From Pedobacter sp. MC2016-15 (GTDB lineage: Bacteria > Bacteroidota > Bacteroidia > Sphingobacteriales > Sphingobacteriaceae), in NCBI RefSeq assembly GCF_026239695.1, contig NZ_JAPIVS010000001.1:806001-870000 (forward strand): DNA of 64,000 nt, in the 5' to 3' direction. Numbering within the stretch: position 1 is the first letter of the stretch; every line of letters begins with the position of its first letter. Below the pieces are notes generated by a model. That model made no database searches, was not told where the DNA came from, and saw nothing but the letters and a program-made list of their open reading frames with translations. The position numbers and the translations under genes are program-made. Below, piece after piece: positions 18,338 to 26,196 of the stretch.

Positions 18338-19630
18338 ATGAACAGTAAATTAGCCGGAAAGAAGATACTATTTTCCAATGTGCCTGCTGATGGGCATTTC
18401 AATCCGCTCAGTGGATTGGCAAAATATCTCACAGAGCTGGGCTGCGACGTACGCTGGCTGAGCTCCTCCATCTGCGCAGAAAAGATAAAAAAGCTTTCCA
18501 TACCCTATTATCCTTTGGTCAAAACACTGGATATCAACGCTACAAATATATTTGAACTCGTACCTGAAATCAGAACGAATGATGCCGAAAAAAGGATAGC
18601 GATATACAGGATTCAATATGCGCTGCACTCCAGTGAGTATTTTGAAGATATCAGGGATATCTACAAAAGCTTCCCATTTGATCTGATCGTGGTTGACAGC
18701 TTTTTCCCTGCCATTCCTTATATCAAACATTTACTTCCAGTTCCATTGGTCGCCATAGGAATTGTGCCCCTGGCCGAGGATTCTGTAGACACCGCACCCT
18801 ATGGCTACGCACTGTGGCCGCCAAAAAATGAGGAAGAGCGCAAAACATATGCAGATCTTTATCAAAAGACACCTGAAAGATATCTTGAAGCCACAAATAT
18901 CTTTGAATCACTATTGGCAGAATATGGTGTTCCTTATACCAGGATGGCGATAGAGAACAGGCTGATCCGCGAAGCCGATGTTTACCTGCAGATTGGTGCA
19001 CCAGAATTTGAGTACCCCCGCAGGGATATAGGCAAGAACATTCATTTTATCGGCGCACTATTACCCTATTCTCCTGAAGATCAATCCAAGAAATGGTATG
19101 ACCCGCGCCTCCAGGTATACAGCAAGGTCATCCTTGTAACGCAGGGCACGGTGGAGAAGGACTCTGGCAAGTTGATTATCCCTACCATCGAAGCCTTCCG
19201 GGATACTAATGTTTTGCTGATCGTCACTACCGGGGGTAGCAGAACGCAGGAACTCCGGGATCAATATGAGGCCGAAAATGTGATCATTGAGGATTTTATT
19301 CCTTTCAAAGATGTCATGCCTTATGTAAATGTATATGTCACCAATGGTGGCTACGGTGGCACCTTACTGAGTATCACACACAAGGTACCGATGCTGGTAG
19401 CAGGCCTTCATGAAGGAAAAAATGAAGTATGTGCGCGTGTGGGATATTTTAAGTTAGGCATAGATCTTAAAACAGAAACACCGGATATTGCCACGATACG
19501 TGAGGGTGTCATCACTATCCTGGCTGATCAGCAATATAAAGAAAATGTAAGCAGACTCGCAGATACGCTGAATACTTATCATTCCCTTCAACTTTGCGCT
19601 GAACACATCGAAAATTTACTGGGACTATAA
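18338..19630 (+). CDS. GT1-family glycosyltransferase (UDP-glucosyl/macrolide transferase-like)
   Basis: 430 residues with the GT-B two-domain layout. The N-terminal acceptor domain starts with the typical ILFSNVPADGHFNPLSGLAK, where the His of DGH is the catalytic base in GT1 enzymes. The C-terminal donor domain holds VTNGGYGGTLLSITHKVP and AGLHEGKNEV, a variant of the HGGxGT...P...DQ donor motif in which the leading His is replaced by Asn and the end by E-G-K-N-E. It probably glycosylates a small lipophilic molecule. The altered donor motif may indicate an unusual nucleotide sugar. It stands alone, about 130 bases before hutG. Confidence 0.85.
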   Translation: MNSKLAGKKILFSNVPADGHFNPLSGLAKYLTELGCDVRWLSSSICAEKIKKLSIPYYPLVKTLDINATNIFELVPEIRTNDAEKRIAIYRIQYALHSSEYFEDIRDIYKSFPFDLIVVDSFFPAIPYIKHLLPVPLVAIGIVPLAEDSVDTAPYGYALWPPKNEEERKTYADLYQKTPERYLEATNIFESLLAEYGVPYTRMAIENRLIREADVYLQIGAPEFEYPRRDIGKNIHFIGALLPYSPEDQSKKWYDPRLQVYSKVILVTQGTVEKDSGKLIIPTIEAFRDTNVLLIVTTGGSRTQELRDQYEAENVIIEDFIPFKDVMPYVNVYVTNGGYGGTLLSITHKVPMLVAGLHEGKNEVCARVGYFKLGIDLKTETPDIATIREGVITILADQQYKENVSRLADTLNTYHSLQLCAEHIENLLGL

Positions 19631-19764
19631 AAATCTTTATTTTAGTTGTAAACCGGATCATAAACAGATCAATGATATGAATTAAAAAGAATCGTACAAA
19701 TTACGGGAATAATCGCATCAAACGTCGATAATTTGCGTAACTTATAGGTCTATATGTCAGGCAT

Positions 19765-20763
19765 ATGACTGAAGTTAATCCCGATTTTTACAGCAGCACT
19801 TTAAGTGGTACCTGGAAGGGCCGCACAGATGGTGCAGACTTCGATGTGCAACGCTGGCATCAGCGCCTGATTACCGTAAATTTACTGGAAGAAAGAATGC
19901 CTGTGGCTCCACTGGGCCGAAAAAGCATTGCGCTCATCGGCTTTGCCTGCGACGAAGGAGTTTTGCGCAATGGCGGACGTGTAGGTGCCAAAGATGGGCC
20001 TTTGTGTTTTCGCCAGGCTTGCGGGAACCTGCCGGTGCATATGGATGAGTCTTCTCTATTTGTCGATCTGGGAGATATATGCTGCGAAACCGAAGCGATG
20101 GAAGAAGCGCAATCGGAACTGGCAAACCTGGTAGAACTGGCACTGTACTATGGTTATCATCCACTCGTAATCGGTGGCGGGCATGAGGTTTCCTACGGAC
20201 ACTATGCGGGCATCTGCAAACATATCAGCGAAAAGGCAAGGCTGGGGATCATCAACTTTGATGCGCATTTTGATCTTCGTGATCCCTCGGGGAGCCTGAG
20301 CAATTCCGGGACTGGCTTTTTCCAGATTGCCGACGAATGCGGTAATGACAGTAAACCTTTTAGTTACCTCGCTTTAGGTATCCAGCAAAACAGCAATACC
20401 AGACGTTTGTACAAGGCTGCTGAAGAGTTTGGCGCAGAATATATTTCTGCCAACCGTTTCTCGGTGATCTATGCACAGGAGGTGCTGTCAAAAATAGAAC
20501 GTTTTATCCGCGACAATACGCATATCTATCTGACGATCGACCTGGATGTGTTTGCCGCATCAGTTGCTCCGGGAGTGAGTGCACCTGCTTATTCCGGAAT
20601 CTTTCCCGATCCCTTCTTTTTCAAATGTCTGCAACTGATTATCGACAGCAATAAGATCATCAGTATGGATATTGCGGAGTATAACCCGATTTATGATCCC
20701 GAGCATATCACTGCGAAGCTGGCGGCAGCATTGGCGTTTAACCTGCTGAGCAAGCAGATTTAA
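19765..20763 (+). CDS. hutG: Formimidoylglutamase (arginase/ureohydrolase family)
   Basis: 332 residues. The three metal-binding blocks of the ureohydrolase fold are intact: GGGHEVSYGHY, NFDAHFDLR, and IDLDVFAASVAPGVSAPA. The N-terminal IALIGFACDEGVLRNGGRVGA is typical of formimidoylglutamase, which hydrolyses N-formimidoyl-L-glutamate to glutamate and formamide in histidine degradation. No hutH, hutU or hutI is present in the window, so the gene is separated from the rest of the pathway. An agmatinase-like function is the main alternative but less likely given the N-terminus. Confidence 0.88.
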   Translation: MTEVNPDFYSSTLSGTWKGRTDGADFDVQRWHQRLITVNLLEERMPVAPLGRKSIALIGFACDEGVLRNGGRVGAKDGPLCFRQACGNLPVHMDESSLFVDLGDICCETEAMEEAQSELANLVELALYYGYHPLVIGGGHEVSYGHYAGICKHISEKARLGIINFDAHFDLRDPSGSLSNSGTGFFQIADECGNDSKPFSYLALGIQQNSNTRRLYKAAEEFGAEYISANRFSVIYAQEVLSKIERFIRDNTHIYLTIDLDVFAASVAPGVSAPAYSGIFPDPFFFKCLQLIIDSNKIISMDIAEYNPIYDPEHITAKLAAALAFNLLSKQI

Positions 20764-20768
20764 AAGAC

Positions 20769-22124
20769 TTATTTTGCTGTAGGAAGCTGAAAACAAAAGC
20801 GGCTACCCTCACCCATTTCACTCTCTACCCAGATCGTCCCGTTTTCTGCCTCTATAAAATCTTTGGAGATGGCCAGTCCCAAGCCTGAGCCTGATTTATT
20901 GTTCCCATCTGAGGGCACCTGGAAATAGCGGTCGAACAGTCTTTTACGGTACTGCTCGTCAATCCCCTTTCCATAATCCCGCACCGAAAACTCTACAGAC
21001 TGATCCTTTTCTGCAATGCTGATCTGTACTTTGGAATGCTCTGTACTGTAACGCAGGGCGTTCGACAAAAAGTTGATGAGCACCCAGGCAGTTTTCTCTA
21101 CATCAGCGTTTACCTTTGGCAGGTTCTGATTACTGACCAGCTCCAGCTGGATATTCCGCTGCTGGGCCTGAAAACTGATTGCGTTCATCGCATAGCGGAC
21201 AATCTCCTCAGGATCTGCTTTTACAAAACTTAACTGTAGCTGACCTGTTTCTGCCTGTGCCAGATTGAGTAATTCTCCCGTGATTTGGAGCAGACGACTA
21301 CAGTCGTCCTTAATATGCTCAACCAGTTGTTTCTGCTCTAAGTTAAGATCGCCAACTCTGGTATCTTCCAATAGCTTCAGGCTCATTTTAACAGATGAGA
21401 TTGGAGTTTTCAGTTCGTGTGATATAGTAGCGATGAAGTTTGTCCTGGCTTCGTTCAGCTGTTTAAATTCTGTGTTCAGCACCACCGACATATCATTGAA
21501 GGATTTCGCCAGTTCAGAAAACTCATCAGAACCCTCGAAATTGAGTTGCTGTTTGTAGTTTTTACGTGCTATCGCCTTGATCGCTTCAGAAAATTCTTTC
21601 AATGGATTCGCTACAAATCCTGGGAAATTGACAATAAAGAAGAACAGCACCAGAAAACAGGATGATCCCGCTAAGATCAGGTACAGATTTGCGGTTTTTA
21701 CGGCCTGCTGGGCAGCACTATTTTTGCGGACAATAGCATCCATGTTTAACCGCTCGATGATGCTAAGCTGCAACCTGATCGCTTTGAGGGTCATTTTAGG
21801 TTGCTTTTCAGAAGCTCTCAATTCGCTGAAAGCTCTGTTAAGAGCCGCTACCGCATGTGCTTCACCCTTTTCAGTAATGTTTTGCTGTTGTCTCTTCAGA
21901 ATTCCGGCAAACTGTGTAACTGCAGTTTTGTCTAAAGGCAGCTCCTGCTGATCAAGTATCGACCGCATATCCCTGGTATAACTCAGCGTTTCATAGTTAT
22001 CTTTCAGGATCAGCCTGGCAGAGGCCGAAATCTGGTTCATGTAGTAAAGTGAGATCGTTCCAAAAAGGAGAACGATCACAAACAGGAACCCAAATCCCAG
22101 CCGCAGTTTAGCTTTTATCTTCAT
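20769..22124 (-). CDS. HAMP-domain sensor histidine kinase without PAS domain
   Basis: 451 residues. Order: TM1 (about 10-28), periplasmic four-helix-type sensor (29-145), TM2 (about 147-166), HAMP (about 170-222), HisKA with the phosphorylated His236 in FIATISHELKTPISSVK, and HATPase with N-box INFLSNALRYS, G1 DYGKGID and G2 GSGLGLAIS. It is a close paralogue of the kinase at 61255-63003, nearly the same in TM1, HAMP and kinase core, but lacks the ~130-residue PAS region that the other has between HAMP and HisKA. No response regulator is adjacent. It converges on hutG, five bases away, and follows the esterase gene by six bases. Confidence 0.9.
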   Translation of the reverse strand: MKIKAKLRLGFGFLFVIVLLFGTISLYYMNQISASARLILKDNYETLSYTRDMRSILDQQELPLDKTAVTQFAGILKRQQQNITEKGEAHAVAALNRAFSELRASEKQPKMTLKAIRLQLSIIERLNMDAIVRKNSAAQQAVKTANLYLILAGSSCFLVLFFFIVNFPGFVANPLKEFSEAIKAIARKNYKQQLNFEGSDEFSELAKSFNDMSVVLNTEFKQLNEARTNFIATISHELKTPISSVKMSLKLLEDTRVGDLNLEQKQLVEHIKDDCSRLLQITGELLNLAQAETGQLQLSFVKADPEEIVRYAMNAISFQAQQRNIQLELVSNQNLPKVNADVEKTAWVLINFLSNALRYSTEHSKVQISIAEKDQSVEFSVRDYGKGIDEQYRKRLFDRYFQVPSDGNNKSGSGLGLAISKDFIEAENGTIWVESEMGEGSRFCFQLPTAK

Positions 22125-22130
22125 TCAGAG

Positions 22131-22949
22131 TTATTCCTTATTGAAAAAGATGCTCATGTACAGCATCTGATACTTCACCGCATTTGCCCAGTACGGCCAG
22201 GTATGTCCGCCGGGACGCGTGATAAAGTCGTGGGCAATGTTTCTTTCTGCGAGTTTTTCATGAAGGTTCATGTTCACTTTGTAAAAGAAGTCTTCAGTGC
22301 CACAGTCGATAATTAATGCCAGTGAATTGGGCGTAAGCAGGTGCAGCTGATTGATCACAGTGTTTTTCTCCCAGTTTTCGGGATATTCTGCATAACTGCC
22401 AAGCTTCTCCTCGATCTTCCAGTTTTTTGGAAAAGGGCGGATATCCACTCCCCCACTCATGCTTCCGGCAGCGCCGAAGATATCCTGATGCCTGAAAGCA
22501 AGATACAGCGCACCATGCCCGCCCATGCTCAAACCGGTAATGCCTCTTCCTTTACGGTCTTTGATAGTTTGATAATGTTCATCTATAAATGGAACGAGCT
22601 CTTTGGTGACATAGGTTTCGTATTTCCAGGCTTTATTTACAGGACTATCAAAATACCAGCTGGTGACGTTTCCGTCCGGACAAACAATGATCTGCTGGTA
22701 CTGATCTGCCGTTGCTTCTACCCCCGGAGCTTTCTTTATCCATCCGGAATAGTTATCACCAGCGCCATGAAGCAAGTAGACTACAGGATATTTCTTGTCT
22801 TTGTTATAACTGTCTGGTGTAATCACTACTGCCTTGATGTTTTTTTTCATGGCAGCGCTATAGGTGTTTACGGTATCTACTTTTGCGGCATAGGCCTGAT
22901 GAAGCATCGATGCGGAGATCAGGACGGAAAACAGGAGTTGTTTGATCAT
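22131..22949 (-). CDS. Exported esterase, S-formylglutathione hydrolase/feruloyl-esterase-like alpha/beta hydrolase
   Basis: 272 residues with a signal peptide (MIKQLLFSVLISASMLHQAYA). The alpha/beta-hydrolase fold is clear: oxyanion region VVYLLHGAGDNYSGW, nucleophile elbow GLSMGGHGALYLA, the acid in LIIDCGTEDFFY and the His of GGHTWPYW. The class includes esterase D and acetyl-xylan or feruloyl esterases; with the signal peptide an extracytoplasmic carbohydrate esterase is more likely than formaldehyde detoxification. It is read just before the histidine kinase gene on the same strand. Confidence 0.88.
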   Translation of the reverse strand: MIKQLLFSVLISASMLHQAYAAKVDTVNTYSAAMKKNIKAVVITPDSYNKDKKYPVVYLLHGAGDNYSGWIKKAPGVEATADQYQQIIVCPDGNVTSWYFDSPVNKAWKYETYVTKELVPFIDEHYQTIKDRKGRGITGLSMGGHGALYLAFRHQDIFGAAGSMSGGVDIRPFPKNWKIEEKLGSYAEYPENWEKNTVINQLHLLTPNSLALIIDCGTEDFFYKVNMNLHEKLAERNIAHDFITRPGGHTWPYWANAVKYQMLYMSIFFNKE

Positions 22950-23114
22950 AAATAAGGATGATTTATAGGGTTAAAAATAAAGAATATTCAGATGATATAG
23001 CCCTGATATAAATATTATCAAAGTGTTTTAAAATTTTTCTCCTTGAAAAGCAAGGTTTTAAGAATTTTCTGCGTTTATAATACTTTGAGAGCGTAAAAAT
23101 GTCATCTATTTATT

Positions 23115-23122
23115 TACCTTTG
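23115..23122 (+). promoter_or_regulatory. Candidate -7 promoter element for tRNA-Pro
   Basis: TACCTTTG matches the Bacteroidetes TAnnTTTG -7 consensus and lies about 67 bases upstream of the tRNA. No well-spaced TTTG -33 element is visible (the nearest, at 23084-23087, is too far away), so only the -7 half is supported. Confidence 0.45.
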
Positions 23123-23188
23123 TCGCACACTAAATCAGAATGATCGTTTTGATCACAACGAGGAAGTTAAAAGGTGATACCATTTTTT

Positions 23189-23262
23189 CGGGGTGTAGCG
23201 TAGCCCGGTATCGCGCCTGCTTTGGGAGCAGGAGGTCGTAGGTTCGAATCCTGCCACCCCGA
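23189..23262 (+). tRNA. tRNA-Pro (anticodon TGG)
   Basis: 74 bases fold as a cloverleaf: acceptor CGGGGTG (23189-23195) pairs with CACCCCG (23255-23261), discriminator A at 23262; anticodon stem CCTGC/GCAGG around the loop TTTGGGA gives anticodon TGG (23223-23225); the T-arm GTAGG-TTCGAAT-CCTGC is standard. CCA is not encoded. An accessory region begins directly downstream, as is common at tRNA genes. Confidence 0.97.
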
Positions 23263-23271
23263 CTTAAATTT

Positions 23272-23309
23272 AAAAACCCTCTAAATGTCACAGTTTAGAG
23301 GGTTTTTTC
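23272..23309 (+). terminator. Rho-independent terminator after tRNA-Pro
   Basis: Bases 23274-23285 pair with 23294-23305 (12-bp stem, 8-base loop) and the stem runs into a T-rich tail. It begins about ten bases after the tRNA and would end its transcript. Confidence 0.9.
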
Positions 23310-23406
23310 GTTTTTACCCCATTCTTAAAAGCAGAGAATATCGAGGTTTTTATGCCCTTGTGGCATATGATAACGATTGAAAAACTTTTGAGATCATTAC
23401 AAAAAG

Positions 23407-23501
23407 GAGATGTGGCCGATTTATGTTTTTTATATCCGGCCACATCTCTATATTTGCAATAGATGTGGCCGCTTTAAATTTATCATCTTGAGCCACATTC
23501 C
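23407..23501. promoter_or_regulatory. Two tandem dyads (candidate operator array) upstream of the AAA ATPase gene
   Basis: Arm GAGATGTGGCCG at 23407-23418 is repeated as its exact reverse complement at 23437-23448. A second unit has the arm at 23460-23471 (11 of 12 bases) and a weaker inverted copy GAGCCACATTC from 23490. Both units have 18 bases between their arms and they are 53 bases apart, close to five helical turns, so all four arms would face the same side of the DNA. A -7 element lies between the units. Most likely they bind a regulator of the ATPase gene starting at 23510. Confidence 0.8.
23449..23456 (+). promoter_or_regulatory. Candidate -7 element of the ATPase gene
   Basis: TATATTTG fits TAnnTTTG exactly and starts at the base after the first dyad. 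Transcription would begin near 23463, inside the first arm of the second dyad, so a bound repressor would block it. Confidence 0.6.
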
Positions 23502-23509
23502 AAATTGAT

Positions 23510-24943
23510 ATGAAAGCAATTATCGGAAGAACAGCCGAACAAGCGGTACTTTTAAAAGCACTAAATTCAAACGAAGCTGAATTAATTGCGGTATTTGGCC
23601 GCAGAAGAGTTGGTAAAACCTATCTTGTACGTGAATATTTCCATAAACAAATGCTTTTTGATTTTTCAGGGGTTCACAATGAATCACTGCAAAAACAGCT
23701 GACAAACTTCAGGAATACGCTTACTTATAATCTGAAATTAAATATTCTGACGGAAGTACCTGCTAGTTGGACTGATGCATTCTTTCAGTTGCGCAATACT
23801 ATTGAACCTTTGATCACAAAAAATAAGGGAGTTATTTTTCTTGATGAATTTCCCTGGCTTAATTCTCCAAGGTCAGGTTTTTTACAGGCATTTGAATTTT
23901 TTTGGAATTCCTGGGCATCCCGTCAAAAAAATTTAATTGTGGTTATCTGCGGATCTGCTGCTTCCTGGATGATTCAGAATGTAGTAAGGAATAAAAACGG
24001 GCTCCATAACAGGATTACCAGGAAGATTCGCCTGTTGCCTTTCAATCTATCAGAAACGAAATCTTATTTAAACCACCGAAATATCAACCTAGATGAATAC
24101 CAGATCATGCAGCTATATATGGCGATGGGTGGAATACCTCAATATTTGAAAGGCGTCGAAGTTGGTAAAAGTGCAGCCCAAAATATCGATCAGATGTGTT
24201 TCACCAAAGAAGGTATTCTACAAACTGAATTTACTGACTTGTATCGGTCTTTATTTGACGAAGCTGGTAAACATATAACCATCGTGAGGGCACTGGCTAA
24301 TAAACCTGGCGGATTGACAAGAAAGCAAATCCTCGACGTTCTTGGCGTGTCAACAGGTGGCAGGGTCACCAGCCTTTTAGATGAGCTGACGGAATCTGGA
24401 TTTATTTCATCTTACTTACCATTCAAGAAAAACGTTCGTGACACTATTTATAAATTGGCCGACGAGTATTCCCGATTTTATTTGAAATTTATGGAAGGTA
24501 ATCGTGCTTCAGGTGAAGGAACCTGGATAAAAATGTCTTCCACCCCTTCATGGCGAAGCTGGAGCGGTACTGCATTTGAAAGTGTTTGTTTAAAACACAT
24601 TGAACAAATCAAGGTCGCTTTAGGCATAAACGGCATTCAGGCAGAGCCATCGACCTGGAGACATGTACCAGGAAAAGGAATGGCAGGGGCACAGATTGAT
24701 CTCCTCATCGACCGGGCTGATTTTTGTATAAATATTTGCGAAATGAAATTCTCAACCACAGAATTTAGTATAAATAAAAAGTACGCAGACGAGTTAAAAA
24801 GTAAAGCTGATGTATTTAAACAGGAAACTAAGACCTCAAAAACCATTATGATGGTTATGATCACGACATTTGGAGTACAGAATAACAGCTATAAAATTGG
24901 CCTGATCCAAAATGAAGTTACCATGTCCCTGCTATTTACTTGA
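23510..24943 (+). CDS. AAA ATPase with winged helix and C-terminal nuclease-like (DUF234-type) domain
   Basis: 477 residues. Walker A GRRRVGKT is at about 30-37 and Walker B GVIFLDEFPW at about 105-114. A winged-helix segment follows (about 272-310, 'TRKQILDVLGVSTGGRVTSL'), then a C-terminal domain with AQIDLLIDRAD and ICEMKF (about 393-416), the D...E-x-K spacing of a PD-(D/E)XK nuclease fold. This is the STAND-like 'archaeal ATPase/DUF234' architecture, common as single mobile genes in bacteria and archaea and of unknown function, suspected to act in stress or defence. It follows a tRNA gene and a double-dyad operator; the next genes downstream are broken. It has lower G+C than the flanking housekeeping genes by eye. 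Confidence 0.85.
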   Translation: MKAIIGRTAEQAVLLKALNSNEAELIAVFGRRRVGKTYLVREYFHKQMLFDFSGVHNESLQKQLTNFRNTLTYNLKLNILTEVPASWTDAFFQLRNTIEPLITKNKGVIFLDEFPWLNSPRSGFLQAFEFFWNSWASRQKNLIVVICGSAASWMIQNVVRNKNGLHNRITRKIRLLPFNLSETKSYLNHRNINLDEYQIMQLYMAMGGIPQYLKGVEVGKSAAQNIDQMCFTKEGILQTEFTDLYRSLFDEAGKHITIVRALANKPGGLTRKQILDVLGVSTGGRVTSLLDELTESGFISSYLPFKKNVRDTIYKLADEYSRFYLKFMEGNRASGEGTWIKMSSTPSWRSWSGTAFESVCLKHIEQIKVALGINGIQAEPSTWRHVPGKGMAGAQIDLLIDRADFCINICEMKFSTTEFSINKKYADELKSKADVFKQETKTSKTIMMVMITTFGVQNNSYKIGLIQNEVTMSLLFT

Positions 24944-25039
24944 TACTGAGCCACGATTTGATCGGACCAAGATGCTAAAAGTTTAGTAAGTCTTTTCAAA
25001 TCATCAAGAAAATGGTTCGATTTTTTGTTCACCATCAGA

Positions 25040-25570
25040 TTATGCGAGCAGTTTTGAAAAAGGCAGAGTATCGGGCATGCATCCGGGAGCAAAATGGTTG
25101 AAAATTTGGTACTGCTTAAACTTGTTTTCTAGCCTGAATTTTAATACCTGATGCTCATCAATCGAAAGCTTTTGTAGAATAGCCCTTATAAGTAACGCAC
25201 CACAATAGCCGGACAGATTTGTCAATAAAGAAGGATCAGGTATAAGTTTAAATCCACAAAGTCCATTATTACTCTCGAATAGCGTGGTATCAATTGGTAA
25301 ACACAGAAATTCAAATATATAAGGATCTTTGATTAATTGCTGAGCTTTTGGAGTTCCCTGTTCACTTGTATCTAAAACACGTCCGATATACTGCGATGTA
25401 ATGTTTCGTTGTAGCATACGTGTGTTTCATCCTGATTCAATTGCATGAATGACATATTGATTCCTCAGACTTTCCGTTTCAAGACGGCTTATAATTCGAT
25501 AATGAGTCCAACTCAATTCGGTACGCACTGCGTTCCAAAAGAGATCAGTTAGATCGTATGGATGGACTAA
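25040..25570 (-). pseudogene. DUF1016/YhcG-type nuclease gene remnant with in-frame stop
   Basis: On the minus strand the frame reads LFWNAVRTELSWTHYR, then ...HAIESG, a TGA stop at 25427-25429, and continues in the same frame with NTRMLQRNITSQY and QQLIKDPYIFEFL. These blocks match the conserved N-terminal half of DUF1016 (YhcG-family PD-(D/E)XK) proteins, where the stop position is normally Trp in an S/G-W-N/S-T-R block, so a TGG-to-TGA change is likely. After about residue 38 of the downstream piece (CLPIDTTLF...) the similarity ends and the sequence to 25040 is one I do not recognise; the nuclease C-terminus is missing. It is a decayed and apparently recombined gene. Confidence 0.7.
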
Positions 25571-25641
25571 TCAGAGCTGTAAGAAGCGAAGTTAAATCAG
25601 CCACAATTACTCAACCATAGCTTAGTATTGACTGCTATTTA

Positions 25642-26133
25642 TCATCCTAAAAATTTTTTGATCTTGCTAAAAGTAGCTGGGCGGATTTTTGTAGGATAGA
25701 TATTTGATTCGTCAAATGGATCAAATCCAAGTTCAAGCCCTTCTTCCATGATGCGACCACTTTCATATCTATTACCATCTTTATCAACCAGATATGCGAA
25801 GCAGTAGAAGCTAGTGTTAGGAATTTCAGAATCTGGGAACTGAAAGTCAATAACAGCTTCTTTTATAAAATCCTGATTAAAACCATTTGCTTCTAATTAC
25901 TTATTTATGATTCCTTTTAAATCTTGTGCATTTAAAATCAATGGTCGTAAATTTAACTGTTTGGGCATGAATGATGCTTGGAATACATCTAACGAAGCAT
26001 TTGACAAGTGAAGTTTTTTTGCTGCGTTCAGTAACCAATCACCCATATAACCTCCATTGTAATAACGCTCTGTTCCAAAAAAGCTCTTTGTTATATTATG
26101 AGGTATTCCATTTAAGTTTTTACGTCTCGGCAT
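25642..26133 (-). pseudogene. Unrecognised 163-codon gene interrupted by one in-frame TAA
   Basis: From the ATG at 26133 the frame reads MPRRKNLNGIPHNITKSFFG... to a TAA at codon 79 (25897-25899), then continues in the same frame with LEANGFNQDFIKEAV, FQFPDSEIPNTSFYCF and DPFDESNIYPTKIRPATF to a TGA at 25642-25644. Both halves look like genuine protein and need no frameshift to join, so this is one gene with a single nonsense change (or sequence error). I do not recognise the family. No signal peptide or membrane span is seen. It lies between the DUF1016 remnant and an AraC gene. Confidence 0.65.
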
Positions 26134-26196
26134 AAGCTATTACTAATAGTATATTAAAATTTATAAATCTATCTATTTGATCTTATCATAATCCTT

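Noticed and set aside
24889..25092. Small minus-strand frame near the end of the ATPase gene as a separate gene
   Set aside because: It overlaps the ATPase 3' end and the decayed region, and has no recognisable domain or start signal.
23189..26133. tRNA-Pro as an attachment site with a downstream copy of its 3' end
   Set aside because: I looked for a repeat of the tRNA 3' end downstream and found none, and no integrase gene is present; only the accessory content supports an island.
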